A stretch of DNA of 64,000 bases from JAJDXW01 sp965243335 (GCA_965243335.1 OZ251545.1:310001-374000); one strand, 5' to 3'. Shown: positions 18,218 through 27,762, numbered from the stretch's first letter. The notes: generated by a model not told the origin, from the letters alone. Made by a program: numbers and translations.

Positions 18218-19132
18218 TTGAAGCTCGGCTTTCTGACCGCCCCCTTTCCCGACACCCCGCTGATGGAGGTGGCCGACTGGGCCGCCGCGGCCGGTTTCGA
18301 GAGCCTGGAGATCGCCTGCTGGCCGAAATCCACCGGCCCCGCCCGCCGCTACGCGGGCACGACCCACATCGACGCCGCGAGCGCCTCGCCGGCCGAAGTG
18401 CGCGAGGTCGGGTCCGCGTTGGCCGGCAAGGGGCTCTCCGTCTCCGGCCTCGGCTACTACCCGAACCCCCTCCACCCCGACCCCGCGCACCGGGACCTGG
18501 TCATCGGCCACCTGAAGAAGGTCATCGTGGCCGCCGGACACATGGAGGTCCCGGTGGTGAACACGTTCTGCGGCGGCGACGGCGCCCTGCACGTGGACGA
18601 CAACTGGCGCCGCGCGCTCGACGTCTGGCCGGACGTGGTGCGCTTCGCCGCCGACCACGAGGTCCGGCTCACCTTCGAGAACTGCCCGATGATCTTCAGC
18701 TACGACGAGTGGCCGGGCGGGCACAACATCGCCTACTCGCCGCGCATCTGGCGCCGCATCCTGGAAGCCTGGGGCGGCGCGGTGGGGCTCAACTACGACC
18801 CCTCGCACCTCGTCTGGCTGATGATCGACCAGGCCCGCTTCATCGGGGAGTTCGGCCCCCACGTCCTCCACATGCAGGCGAAGGACGTGATGATCGACCA
18901 CGAGGGCCTCTACGAGAACGGGACCTTCTCGTCCGGCATCGGCTGGCAGGTGCCGCGGATGCCGGGCCTCGGCGACGTGTGCTGGAGCACCGTCTTCTCC
19001 GCCCTCTACCGGGCGGGCTACGACGGGGACGTCATCATCGAGCACGAGGACCGGAAGTTCGAGGGCACGGACGACCTCGTGAAGCGCGGCTTCCTGCTCG
19101 CCCGCGACGTGCTCCGGCCCTACGTCAAATGA
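18218..19132 (+). CDS. Sugar phosphate isomerase/epimerase (AP_endonuc_2 TIM barrel)
   Basis: This 304-aa protein starts at a TTG, fixed by AAGGAG seven bases upstream. It has the xylose isomerase-like TIM-barrel pattern: LGFLTAPFPDTPLMEVADWA at the start, a metal-ligand Glu in LTFENCP (about 155), the NYDPSHLVW motif (about 192) and HEDRKFEG near the C-terminus. These enzymes isomerise or epimerise keto-sugars or cyclitol intermediates using a divalent metal. It sits between an oxidoreductase and a sugar ABC importer, so it probably acts on the oxidised product of a Gfo/Idh/MocA enzyme. The exact substrate is not shown. Confidence 0.85.
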   Translation: MKLGFLTAPFPDTPLMEVADWAAAAGFESLEIACWPKSTGPARRYAGTTHIDAASASPAEVREVGSALAGKGLSVSGLGYYPNPLHPDPAHRDLVIGHLKKVIVAAGHMEVPVVNTFCGGDGALHVDDNWRRALDVWPDVVRFAADHEVRLTFENCPMIFSYDEWPGGHNIAYSPRIWRRILEAWGGAVGLNYDPSHLVWLMIDQARFIGEFGPHVLHMQAKDVMIDHEGLYENGTFSSGIGWQVPRMPGLGDVCWSTVFSALYRAGYDGDVIIEHEDRKFEGTDDLVKRGFLLARDVLRPYVK

Positions 19133-19277
19133 CGATCTTCGGCCGGCGGCGCCCCCCGGCAGATCCGCCCGGCGGCCCGGCGCCGTGCGAGCCGAACCCC
19201 CGGGCCGCCCCGCCCTCCGACCGGCGGCCGGCCCGGCCCCCTCCCCAACCTGTGCAAAGAAGAGGAGAAGCCCTCCC

Positions 19278-20324
19278 ATGAACACGAAGCGATTCACCGC
19301 CCCGCTCGCGGCCGCCGCGGGCGCCGCCCTCCTCGCCCTCTCGGGCGCGACCTCCCCCGCCGCCGCGGACGGCTACGTGATCGGGGTGTCGAACACCATC
19401 ACCGGCAACGGCTGGCGCGAGGAGATGATCTGCTCCATCAAGGCGCAGGCCCTCGTGTCGGGCAAGGTCGAGAGCCTCAACATCCAGCACCGCAACACCG
19501 ACGCCGCGGGGCAGCTCGAAGACATCCGCAACCTCGTCGCGGCGGGGGTAGACGCCCTCATCGTGAATCCGGCGGGGCCCGACGCGGTGAACGCCGCGAT
19601 CCGGGACGCGACGAACGCCGGCATCCCGGTGGTGGTCGTGGACCAGGCGGTGACCGAGCCGTCCGCGTACCTGCTCGCCAACAACCAGGAAGAGTACGCC
19701 TATCTCGGCGCCCGGTGGCTGGTCGAGACCATCGGCGCCGCCGGAAAGGTGGTGTACATGGGGGGCGCCGCGGGCGCGCCCGCCGACAACGACCGCAAGA
19801 ACGGCTTCACCCGCGCCATCGCGGAGACGAACGGCGCGGTCGAGGTGGTCGCGGAGACCCAGACCGGCTGGGACCAGGCGACCGGGGTGCAGCAGATCAA
19901 CGACATCTTCGCGAGCGGGCTCGAGTTCGACGGGGTGTGGACCTCGGGGATCGACAACGTGATCGTCGACGCCTTCAAGGACGCCGGCAAGCCGTTCACG
20001 CCGATCGTGGGCGCGGACGGCAGCGGCTTCGTCTCCCAGCTCGTGAACGAAGCGGGCCTGACCGGCGCCGCGGTCACCAACCCGGCCTCCGTCGGGGGCG
20101 CCGGCCTCGCCCTGGCGCTCAGGATCCTGGACGGGGAGGCGGTGGACCAGGTGACCCTGGTGACCCCGGAGCTGTGGCAGAACGCGACCGCCGAAGGCAA
20201 GGCGCAGCTCGCGGAGGTGGCCGACCCCGACATCCCCGGGACCTGGCCCCTCGGCATCACCGTCCCCGGCTGGACGGACTACACCAAGGACCAGATCCTG
20301 GCCTGCCGGGGGCCGGGCGAGTAG
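19278..20324 (+). CDS. Sugar ABC transporter, periplasmic binding protein
   Basis: The 348-aa product has a signal peptide (residues 1-31, cleaved after SPAAA) and a type-I periplasmic binding protein fold of the ribose/xylose class. VIGVSNTITGNGWREEM opens the mature protein. LVAAGVDALIVNPAGPDAV and NAGIPVVVVDQAV are the conserved strands of the sugar-binding lobe. A GAGGAGAAG ribosome-binding site precedes the ATG. It delivers a carbohydrate to the membrane components encoded just downstream. The gap to the ATPase gene (20325-20634) is about 310 nt; open frames there are Gly/Ala/Arg-rich and not convincing as a gene. Confidence 0.9.
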   Translation: MNTKRFTAPLAAAAGAALLALSGATSPAAADGYVIGVSNTITGNGWREEMICSIKAQALVSGKVESLNIQHRNTDAAGQLEDIRNLVAAGVDALIVNPAGPDAVNAAIRDATNAGIPVVVVDQAVTEPSAYLLANNQEEYAYLGARWLVETIGAAGKVVYMGGAAGAPADNDRKNGFTRAIAETNGAVEVVAETQTGWDQATGVQQINDIFASGLEFDGVWTSGIDNVIVDAFKDAGKPFTPIVGADGSGFVSQLVNEAGLTGAAVTNPASVGGAGLALALRILDGEAVDQVTLVTPELWQNATAEGKAQLAEVADPDIPGTWPLGITVPGWTDYTKDQILACRGPGE

Positions 20325-20634
20325 GTCCGGTCCGTGAAGGCGGCGGCGAGCATCGCGGGGGCGGGCGTTCCCTTCGGCGGCGCCCGCCCCCGGCTCGTTT
20401 CCGCGGCGAGCGCGATGGAAGCGGCGGACGCGGCGGGGAGGGGCGGCGGGGCGAGCCCGCGGCCCGCGCCCCTGCGCATCGCGGGGGCGCGGGGGCCGCT
20501 TCCGGGCGGTGGCGCCCCACCCGGACGGAAGCACGACGACGGCGCCGCCCGCGCGATGCCCGGGCGGCCCGGCCGGGGGGCCGCCCCTTCCCGCGGGACG
20601 ACCGGCACCCGCTAGCCGGGGGGCCGGGAGAGAC

Positions 20635-22371
20635 GTGCGGACCCACCTGCTTCTCGAAGCGAGCGGAGTCGTCAAGCACTACGGCGCGGTCCGGGCGCTC
20701 CGGGGCGCGTCGCTCGCCGTCCGCCCCGGCGAGGTCCACGCCCTGCTCGGCGCGAACGGGGCCGGGAAGTCCACCCTCGTCAAGGTCCTGACCGGGACCG
20801 TCCGGCCCACCGCGGGCCGGATCCGCGTGCGCGGCGAGGTCCGCGAGGCCCGCTCTCCGGCCGCCGCGCGCCGCGCCGGGATCGCCTGCGTGCACCAGGA
20901 GCCGTCCCTCGTCCCGGACCTGGACGTGGGGTCCAACCTGCGCCTCACCGGGACCCCGCCCGCCGCCTTCGAGCGGTGGATGGGCGCGCTCGGCGTTCCC
21001 CTCGCGGACCGCTCCGCCCTCGCCCGCGATCTGCCCCTCGCGGCCCTGCACGTCATCGACCTCGCGCGGGCGCTCGCCGCGGAGCCGGACGTGCTGCTGC
21101 TCGACGAGATGACCGCGGCCCTCCCCGCCGACCTGAGCCGCCGCGTCCTCGATCTCGTGAACGGCTATCGGAAGACCGGACGGTCGGTCGTCTACATCTC
21201 GCATCGCCTCGCGGAGGTCGGGAGCGTGTGCGACCGGGCGACCGTGCTCCGGGACGGCGAGACGGTCGGGGTGCTGGACATGGGCGCGGGGACCGAGGAG
21301 GAGATCGTCGCCCTCATGCTCGGCGGGGGGCCGGGAGAGGGCGCCCCGCGGGCCAGGGGCGCCCGCGGAGGGGAAGCGTCGCGCGGCGATCGGACAGGGG
21401 AAGCTGTGCGGGTCAAGGGCGCGAGACAGGCCGGGGGCGCCCGCGGCGACCGTGCCGCGGCTCCCCCGGAGGCGGCCTCGGGTCCACGAGAAGCCGAGGG
21501 CGTGCCGAGGGTACGCGGACGAGCGCCCCCCCGCCTCGAAGCGCGCGCCCTCCGCCAGGGCCGGAAGCTCCGCGGCGTGTCCCTCGCCCTGCATCCGGGC
21601 GAGGTGCTCGGCGTCGTGGGGCTCGAAGGCCAGGGCCAGGACCCGCTCTTCGAGGTGCTGGCCGGGGCGCGCCGCCCGGACGGCGGGGAGGTGCGGGTGG
21701 ACGGGAGGCCGGTCCGCTTCCGGCACCCGGCGGACGCGATCGCGGCCGGCATCGTGCTCGTGCCCGCGAACCGCGCCGAAGCCCTCCTCATGCAGCGCTC
21801 CATCCGCGAGAACGTCGCCCTCCCCTTCCCGGCCCGCGTGCGGCGTTGGGGGCCCATCGACATGGGCGGCGAGCGCCGCAAGGTGGACGGGGCGGTCGAG
21901 CGGCTGCGCGTCGATACCCGCGCCCAGTCCGAGGTGCGGCGCCTCTCGGGCGGGAACCAGCAGAAGGTCACGATCGCGCGCTGGGTCGCGGCGGGGGCCG
22001 ACACCCTGCTCTTCTTCGACCCGACGCGCGGGATCGACATCCGCACCAAGCGGCAGATCTACGGGCTCGTGCGGGAGCTCGCGGCGGCCGGCGCCGCGGT
22101 CCTCCTCTACACCTCGGAGCTGGAGGAGGCGCCGGCGGTCTGCGATCGGGTGCTCGTCATCTTCGGCGGCGAGATCGTGGACGAGCTGCCGGCCCGCGAG
22201 GCGAGCGAGTCGGCCCTCCTGCGCGCCGCCCACGGCCTGCCCGGGTCCGCCGAAGCGGCAGGGACGGAGGCGGGGTCCGGGCACGGGGCGGAGGGGCGCG
22301 CGGCGGCCTCCGCAGCACCCGCCGCCTCGTCCGTCCGCCCCGCCGCCGGTCTCCCCGGAGCATCCGTGTGA
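20635..22371 (+). CDS. Sugar ABC transporter, double ATPase (RbsA/MglA type)
   Basis: This 578-aa protein has two nucleotide-binding domains. NBD1 has Walker A GANGAGKST (about 39), a Q-loop at VHQEPSLVP and Walker B VLLLDEMTAALP. Its signature segment reads LPLAALHVIDLARAL instead of LSxGQ. NBD2 has the degenerate Walker A GLEGQGQDP usual for this subfamily, and a full signature LSGGNQQKV with FFDPTRGID. Between them, from about 240 to 300, is an unusually long Gly/Arg/Ala-rich linker. GTG at 20635 follows GGGAGAG. It powers uptake of the sugar bound by the preceding protein. The missing NBD1 signature is the main oddity. Confidence 0.88.
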   Translation: MRTHLLLEASGVVKHYGAVRALRGASLAVRPGEVHALLGANGAGKSTLVKVLTGTVRPTAGRIRVRGEVREARSPAAARRAGIACVHQEPSLVPDLDVGSNLRLTGTPPAAFERWMGALGVPLADRSALARDLPLAALHVIDLARALAAEPDVLLLDEMTAALPADLSRRVLDLVNGYRKTGRSVVYISHRLAEVGSVCDRATVLRDGETVGVLDMGAGTEEEIVALMLGGGPGEGAPRARGARGGEASRGDRTGEAVRVKGARQAGGARGDRAAAPPEAASGPREAEGVPRVRGRAPPRLEARALRQGRKLRGVSLALHPGEVLGVVGLEGQGQDPLFEVLAGARRPDGGEVRVDGRPVRFRHPADAIAAGIVLVPANRAEALLMQRSIRENVALPFPARVRRWGPIDMGGERRKVDGAVERLRVDTRAQSEVRRLSGGNQQKVTIARWVAAGADTLLFFDPTRGIDIRTKRQIYGLVRELAAAGAAVLLYTSELEEAPAVCDRVLVIFGGEIVDELPAREASESALLRAAHGLPGSAEAAGTEAGSGHGAEGRAAASAAPAASSVRPAAGLPGASV

Positions 22372-22484
22372 ATCCTCCGGCCGCCGCCTCGGAGATCGGG
22401 GAGAGGGGCGCATGAACCCCGCGGACGCTTCCGCGGCCACCGCCGCGTCGCGGCGACCCGTCGGCTGTGGCGGATAGGCGGCGC

Positions 22485-23570
22485 ATGAACCCTCCGGACG
22501 CTCCCGCGGCCGCCGCCTCCACCGCGTCTGCAGCCGGCCCCGCGGCCGTCTCCCCTGACGGCGCCGGGTTCGTCGTCGCCGCGCCGCCCCCTCCCCCGGA
22601 TCAGGGTTTCGGCGTCCGCGTGAGCCGCTTCGCGCACCGCAACGCCTGGGTCATCGGTCTCTGGGTGCTGCTCGCCGCGCTCCTCGTGGCGACGAAGGTC
22701 ATCCAGCCGCGCTTCGGAGCGCCCGGCGTCACCGCCCTCGCGCTCGCCGCCCTGCCCGTGGCGCTCGCGGCGGCCGGCCAGTCGGTGGCGGTGCTGACCG
22801 CCGGCATCGACCTCTCGATCGCCTCCATGATGGCGTTCGCGGGGGTGGTCGCCGCCTCCCTGATGCACGGCGAGAGCGAGGCGTTCGCGGTGCTGGCGGT
22901 CCTCGCGGTGATCGCCCTCGGGCTCGCGATGGGGGCAGTGAACGGCGCGCTCATCGTCTTCACCCGCGTGCCGGACATCATCGTGACCCTCGCCATGCTG
23001 TTCGTGTGGGGAGGGGCCGCGCTGCTGGTGCTGAACACGCCCGGCGGGTCGGTCGCGGACTGGCTCCGCGACCTCATCTCGGGGACGGTCGGCACGAGGT
23101 GGGCGCCGAAGGCGCTGCTGCTGCTCGTCGCCCTCGTGGCGGTCATCTGGATCCCGGTGCGGCGCTCGCGCCTCGGCCTCTCGATCTACGCGGTGGGGAG
23201 CGACCGGCAGGCCGCGTTCCGGAGCGGGGTCCACGTCGGCCGCACCAAGATCGCGGCCTACGCGATCACCGGGCTCTTCGCCGCGCTCGCGGGGCTCGCG
23301 GTGACCATGAGCACCGGGATCGGCGCCCCCCTCCCCGGCCCCTACCTCCTCGCGAGCATCGCCGCGGTGGTCCTCGGCGGGGTGAGCCTGACGGGCGGGC
23401 GCGGGGGGCTGGTCGGCCCGATCGTGGCCGTCTTCATCCTCCGCCTCGTGCGCGCGGACCTGACCTTCCTCGGCATGGACTCGAACCTCGCCACCGTCAT
23501 CGAGGGGGCGATGCTCGTCGGGGTGGTGATGCTGGGCGGGCTCGCGGCGCTCCGGGAGCGGCGCGCATGA
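22485..23570 (+). CDS. Sugar ABC transporter permease (RbsC type), first
   Basis: This 361-aa protein has a Pro/Ala-rich cytoplasmic N-terminus of about 45 residues, then eight or so hydrophobic segments. The family motif LTAGIDLSIASMMAF (about 97) and the coupling region SIYAVGSDRQAAFRSGV followed by YAITGLFAALAGL identify the ribose/galactose permease family (BPD_transp_2). It ends in an ATGA overlap with the second permease gene. Upstream, 22366-22484 contains two near-repeats of its first codons (TGAATCCTCCG and ATGAACCCCGCGG), which look like duplicated start regions. It should form the channel with the next protein. Confidence 0.88.
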   Translation: MNPPDAPAAAASTASAAGPAAVSPDGAGFVVAAPPPPPDQGFGVRVSRFAHRNAWVIGLWVLLAALLVATKVIQPRFGAPGVTALALAALPVALAAAGQSVAVLTAGIDLSIASMMAFAGVVAASLMHGESEAFAVLAVLAVIALGLAMGAVNGALIVFTRVPDIIVTLAMLFVWGGAALLVLNTPGGSVADWLRDLISGTVGTRWAPKALLLLVALVAVIWIPVRRSRLGLSIYAVGSDRQAAFRSGVHVGRTKIAAYAITGLFAALAGLAVTMSTGIGAPLPGPYLLASIAAVVLGGVSLTGGRGGLVGPIVAVFILRLVRADLTFLGMDSNLATVIEGAMLVGVVMLGGLAALRERRA

Positions 23571-24592
23571 CCCGCCCGCATTCCACGCCGCTCCCCGGGT
23601 CCGGAGCCGGGGACGGCGGCGCCCGGCCGCCCCTCGCGGAGCGGCGGGATCGGGTCTGGCTCCGGCTCATGCGCGACCATCCCCTGCTCCCCCTGATCGC
23701 CCTGCTCCTCGCCCTCATCCTGGTCCTGCACCTCGTGCGGCCCGGGATCATCAACCACATCTGGCTCGCCAACACCCTCAAGTTCGCGATCCCCCTCGCG
23801 ATCCTCGCCGCCTGCCAGACCCTCACCATGATCACGGGCGGCATCGACCTCTCGGTGGCCGCGGTGGCCACGATGTCCTCGTTCGTGATGGCGACCCAGA
23901 CGCCCGTGGAGGGCCCGTTCGTCGCCGTGCTCATCGCGCTCGGGGCGGCCTCCGTCGCCGGGCTCGTGAGCGGCATCGGCGCCGGCATCCTGCGCGTGCA
24001 TCCCCTGATCATGACCCTGGGCATGGGGCTCGTGGTGGTGGGGTGCCTCACCGTCTACCAGCGAAGCGTGCTGACGAGCGGCTCGGCGGTGCCGAAGGAG
24101 TTCGCGTGGCTCGGCTCCGGCCTCTCCTTCGGCCTGCCGAACAGCCTGCTGCTGTTCGTCCCCCTCGCCGCCTTCCTCCTCTACGCCCTGCGCCGCTTCG
24201 GCTACGGGCGGCTGCTCTACGCGGTGGGCGACAACGAGACCGCGGCGCGCCTCGCGGGGGTCCCGGTGCGCACGGTCCTCGTCGTGCTCTACGTCATCTC
24301 CGGGTTCCTCGCGGGGGTCGCGGGCCTCGTCTACGCGGGCCTCATCAAGACCGCGTCGCTCGACCTCGTGGACCCCTTCCTGCTGCCGTCGGTGGCGGCG
24401 GCGGTCATCGGCGGCACCTCCATCTACGGCGGGCGCGGGGGCTACGCGGGGAGCATCGTGGGGGCGCTCATCCTCACCGTCCTCACCACGTTGCTGACCG
24501 TGCTGCAAATGCCGGAGGCGGCCCGCCAGATCCTGTTCGGCGGCATCATCCTCGCGGTGGCCGCCGCCTACACCCGCCTCATCCAGGAATAG
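23567..24592 (+). CDS. Sugar ABC transporter permease (RbsC type), second
   Basis: This 341-aa membrane protein is homologous to the preceding permease: MITGGIDLSVAAVATM (about 86), LYAVGDNETAARLAGV and YVISGFLAGVAGLVYAG mark the same family. The start overlaps the previous stop by 4 nt, so the two are translationally coupled and probably form a heterodimeric channel. The charged N-terminus (PPLAERRDRVWLRLMRDH) is cytoplasmic. With the binding protein and the double ATPase this completes a carbohydrate importer. Confidence 0.88.
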   Translation: MTRPHSTPLPGSGAGDGGARPPLAERRDRVWLRLMRDHPLLPLIALLLALILVLHLVRPGIINHIWLANTLKFAIPLAILAACQTLTMITGGIDLSVAAVATMSSFVMATQTPVEGPFVAVLIALGAASVAGLVSGIGAGILRVHPLIMTLGMGLVVVGCLTVYQRSVLTSGSAVPKEFAWLGSGLSFGLPNSLLLFVPLAAFLLYALRRFGYGRLLYAVGDNETAARLAGVPVRTVLVVLYVISGFLAGVAGLVYAGLIKTASLDLVDPFLLPSVAAAVIGGTSIYGGRGGYAGSIVGALILTVLTTLLTVLQMPEAARQILFGGIILAVAAAYTRLIQE

Positions 24593-24729
24593 GCCGTGCG
24601 CCGGGCCCCCGCGCGCGAATCGGACCCATCGCGTCCCGGGAACGGCGCATCCCGAGGACGCGGACGTCCTGCCCGCGGGGGCGTGCGCCGGATACCCGCG
24701 GACGAATCGAACCCATCGGGAGCGAACGA

Positions 24730-25938
24730 ATGAACGGACGATCGGTGACGATGCTCGGGACGGGGCTCATCGGGGACTTCTACGCCATGACCCTCCACCA
24801 CCGGCGAAGCCGGGACCGGGTGGCGGTCGTCTACTCGCGGTCCGAGGAGCGCGGCAAGGCGTTCGCGGCGCGGTGGGACGTCCCCCACGCCACCACCTCG
24901 ATGCAGGCGGCCATCGACCACCCGGCGACGGACGTGGTCGTCGTCGGCCTCCCCAACTTCCTGCACGAGGAGGCGATCGCGCTCGCCGCGGCGGCCGGCA
25001 AGCCGGTCCTTTGCACCAAGCCGCTCGCCCGCGACGCGGCGGAGGCGAAGCGGATCCTCGACGCCGTGGAGGGGGCCGGCGTGTTCGCGGGCTACCTCGA
25101 AGACCTCGTCTACACTCCGAAGACCCTGAAGGCGGTGGCCGCGGTGCGCGGCGGGGCGGTCGGCGACGTGACCTGGGTCCGGTCGCGGGAGGCGCACCCC
25201 GGCCCGCACAGCGCGTGGTTCTGGGACGAGGCCCAGGCGGGCGGCGGGGCCATCGTCGACCTCGGCTGCCACTGCATCGAGATCATCCGCAGCTTCGTCG
25301 GGAAGGGGAACCGCCCGGTGGAGGTGATGTGCTGGGCCGACACCCTCGTCCACCCGATCGAGGCCGAGGACAACGCCGTGTGCCTCATCCGCTTCGAGTC
25401 CGGGGCGCTCGGCCAGCTCGAGGTGAGCTGGTCGTTCCGCGGGGGGATGGACCTGCGCGACGAGGTCGCCGGGACCGAAGGGACCATCTGGCTGAACCAC
25501 TTCCTGCGAACCGGGTACGAGATGTACGCCTCGGGGGGCGGCTCGGGGTACGTCGCGGAGAAGCTCGAGTCGACGCAAGGGTGGCTGTTCCCGGTCGGCG
25601 ACGAGGTGTCGGAGCTCGGCTACGCGGACATGTTCGCGGACATGTTCCAGGCCATCGAGACGGGCGGCGCGCCCACCGAGACGTTCTACGACGGGTACGT
25701 CGTCAACGCGGTGATGGACGCGGCCTACCGGTCGGCGAAGACCGGCCGGTGGGCGCCGGTCGAGCTGGAGTGGCGCGGCGGCGCGACGGCGCGGATCGCC
25801 AGGACGGCGGCCCGGCACGAGGGCCACGCCATCGTCAAGCGCGAGATCCTGCCGGACGGCCGCACCAAGCTCATCCTGAGCCACCGGGACGACGGCTCCG
25901 TCTTCGACGTGGTGATCGGCGCCGGCGGCCCGGCCTGA
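24730..25938 (+). CDS. Gfo/Idh/MocA-family oxidoreductase, second
   Basis: The protein is 402 aa. MLGTGLIGDFYAMTLHHR near the N-terminus is the NAD(P)-binding fold, and CTKPLARDAAEAKRI (about 97) holds the conserved lysine in a CTKPL variant of the more common CEKPL. DLGCHCIEI (about 178) is the second conserved site. It extends about 50 residues beyond the common family length (EILPDGRTKLILSHRDDGSV at the end). It follows the importer by 137 nt on the same strand, so it probably acts on the imported compound. Substrate unknown. Confidence 0.85.
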   Translation: MNGRSVTMLGTGLIGDFYAMTLHHRRSRDRVAVVYSRSEERGKAFAARWDVPHATTSMQAAIDHPATDVVVVGLPNFLHEEAIALAAAAGKPVLCTKPLARDAAEAKRILDAVEGAGVFAGYLEDLVYTPKTLKAVAAVRGGAVGDVTWVRSREAHPGPHSAWFWDEAQAGGGAIVDLGCHCIEIIRSFVGKGNRPVEVMCWADTLVHPIEAEDNAVCLIRFESGALGQLEVSWSFRGGMDLRDEVAGTEGTIWLNHFLRTGYEMYASGGGSGYVAEKLESTQGWLFPVGDEVSELGYADMFADMFQAIETGGAPTETFYDGYVVNAVMDAAYRSAKTGRWAPVELEWRGGATARIARTAARHEGHAIVKREILPDGRTKLILSHRDDGSVFDVVIGAGGPA

Positions 25939-26201
25939 CCGGCCCCGCCGGGGCCGGCGAGCCCGTGCGGGGAATCGAGGCGGGAGATCACCCGCGCGAG
26001 CCGGCTCCGCCCGACCGGGCGCCGGTGCTCCGGCGCGCAAGCGGCGCGCCTTGCCGCCATCGCGACCCCTCCTCCGCGCGATACCCGGGGGGTGGGATAT
26101 GCTCGCCCGGCAGGGGCGGCGGGGCGCGGCCGGCCCGAGGCGTCGGGCTGCGCCGGCGGAGGGCCGGGAGGCCGGCGGGAACGATCGGGGAGGGCGAGAA
26201 G

Positions 26202-27221
26202 GTGGCGGACGGCAGGCTGGGGGTCGGGGTCATCGGCGCGGGGGGCATGGGCGGGCGCCACGCCCGCAACCTCGCGCACCGGGTCGCGGGGGCGCGGGTC
26301 GCCGCGGTCATGGACGTGGACCGGGAGCGGGCCGCGGCCCTCGCCGCGGAGTGCGGCGGGGCCGCGGTCTTCGCGGACGCGGCGGAGCTGATCGGCAGCC
26401 GGGCGGTCGATGCGGTCCTCATCGCGTCCCCGGATCCGACCCACGCGGACCTGGCCGTCGCCTGCATCGAAGCCGGCAAGCCGGTGCTCTGCGAGAAGCC
26501 CCTCGGCGTCGGCCTCGACGACGCGAGACGGGTCCTCGACGCGGAGGCGGCGGCCGGCCGGCGGCTGGTCCAGGTCGGCCTGATGCGCGTGTACGACCCG
26601 CAGCACGCCGCGCTCAAGCAGGCGATCGACGACGGCGCCATCGGCCGGCCGCTCCTGTTCCGGGGCATCCACAAGCACTGGCGGGCCGACGCGGTCCGCA
26701 CCGCGGTGGACGTGATCGTCAACTCGGCCGTGCACGACGTCCACTCGGCGCGCTGGCTCATGGCCGACGACGTGGCGAAGGTCTTCGCGAGCCACGTGGC
26801 GGACGCGCCGGAGCGCCCGGAGACCACCCGGCTCGTCCTGCTTCAGCTCGTGTTTCGGGGCGGCGGGCTCGCCGAGATCGAGGTGGACGTCGACGGGAGC
26901 TACGGCTACGAGGTGATCGTGGAGGTATCGGGGGAGCAGGGCACGCTGCGCACGCCCTCCCTCACGAGCCCCGTCCTGCGCAAGGCCGGCGTGGCGGCGC
27001 GCGCGGTGGAGGCGGACTGGCTGGAGCGCTTCCGGGCCGCCTACGTCCTGGAGGCCGAGGCGTGGGTGCGGGTTGCGCGGGAGGGCGGGGCCGCCGGGGC
27101 GACGGTGTGGGACGGCTACGCGGCGATGCAGGTCGCCGCCGCCGCCGCCCGCTCGCTCGGATCCGGCAACGCCGAGCCGGTTCCCGACGAGCCCCGCCCC
27201 GCCCTCTACGATCCGGCGTAA
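26202..27221 (+). CDS. Gfo/Idh/MocA-family oxidoreductase, third (inositol 2-dehydrogenase-like)
   Basis: The 339-aa product begins at a GTG preceded by GGGGAGGG. GVIGAGGMGGRHARNL is the NAD(P)-binding motif, CEKPLGVGLDDARRV (about 99) carries the catalytic lysine, and QVGLMRVYDPQH with NSAVHDVHSARWL (about 182) is typical of inositol dehydrogenases (IolG-like). IolG oxidises myo-inositol to scyllo-inosose. The neighbouring TIM-barrel isomerase and the ribose-type importer would suit a cyclitol pathway, but the other iol genes are not in the window. I therefore give no gene symbol. Confidence 0.82.
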   Translation: MADGRLGVGVIGAGGMGGRHARNLAHRVAGARVAAVMDVDRERAAALAAECGGAAVFADAAELIGSRAVDAVLIASPDPTHADLAVACIEAGKPVLCEKPLGVGLDDARRVLDAEAAAGRRLVQVGLMRVYDPQHAALKQAIDDGAIGRPLLFRGIHKHWRADAVRTAVDVIVNSAVHDVHSARWLMADDVAKVFASHVADAPERPETTRLVLLQLVFRGGGLAEIEVDVDGSYGYEVIVEVSGEQGTLRTPSLTSPVLRKAGVAARAVEADWLERFRAAYVLEAEAWVRVAREGGAAGATVWDGYAAMQVAAAAARSLGSGNAEPVPDEPRPALYDPA

Positions 27222-27241
27222 CCGCCGGCGCCCATGCCGCG

Positions 27242-27395
27242 GTGGCGCTTGTGCGGGCGCTCCTGGGAACGCGGGCGTCCCGCCCGCACTTTTGTTCACG
27301 GGCGCTTCACACCCCTGTGCGGGCGGGACGCCCGCGTTCCCAGGATCACCCGCGAGAGGTGTGCTTGGCGAAAAACCCCACCGCGCACATGCCTC
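27242..27395 (+). repeat. Dispersed inverted-repeat element, copy B
   Basis: Hairpin arms CTGGGAACGCGGGCGTCCCG and the inverse (CGGGACGCCCGCGTTCCCAG) flank a spacer nearly identical to copy A (TTGTTCACGGGCGCTTCACA). The right part, CCCCACCGCGCACATGCCTC, is shared with the other copies. It lies between the third oxidoreductase gene and the cobalamin riboswitch. Confidence 0.8.
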
Positions 27396-27443
27396 GATGG
27401 CCGGCTGCCGATTGACAACACACGGAACATTCTCTTGAATGGC

Positions 27444-27650
27444 GCGGTTGCGTGAACGGGTGTCCGCCCCGCGCGGCTCGTGCGGGGCGGGTGAAACGGG
27501 AAGCCGGTGCGCCAGACGGCAAGGCCGGCGCTGCCCCCGCAACGGTAAGCGGCCGGGCCGGTCGGGTCCGTGGGGTCGTCGGCTCGCCACCCGGCGGCTC
27601 CCCACGGAGCGGAGCCTCCCGCCGCGAGCCCGGAGACCGGCCCGATTCGC
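27444..27650 (+). promoter_or_regulatory. Cobalamin (AdoCbl/B12) riboswitch
   Basis: The conserved core is clear: GAAACGGGAAGCCGGTGC (27493-27510), then the B12-box region GCTGCCCCCGCAACGGTAAG (starting about 27531), and the closing GAGCCCGGAGACCGGCC (27627-27643). Paired arms such as CGCCCCGC/GCGGGGCG surround them. It lies about 110 nt before cbtB on the same strand. It should reduce expression of the cobalt uptake and cobalamin genes when B12 is abundant. The exact ends are approximate. Confidence 0.92.
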
Positions 27651-27762
27651 GTCTCGAGCGCGGCTTCGTATCACGGTGGGTGATGCGGGCTCGCCGGCGC
27701 CGGCCCTCGCCCGCGCCGATGGGTTCTCGGTCGAAGCCGTCCACCTTCGAGGAGACCCGAAC

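Noticed and set aside
20325..20634. Small gene between the sugar-binding protein and the ATPase
   Set aside because: The open frames are Gly/Ala/Arg-rich low-complexity sequence typical of high-GC intergenic DNA, with no recognisable domain.
24640..24700. Possible fifth copy of the dispersed hairpin element (GACGCGGACGTCCTGCCCGC)
   Set aside because: The similarity covers only part of one arm and lacks the shared outer ends.
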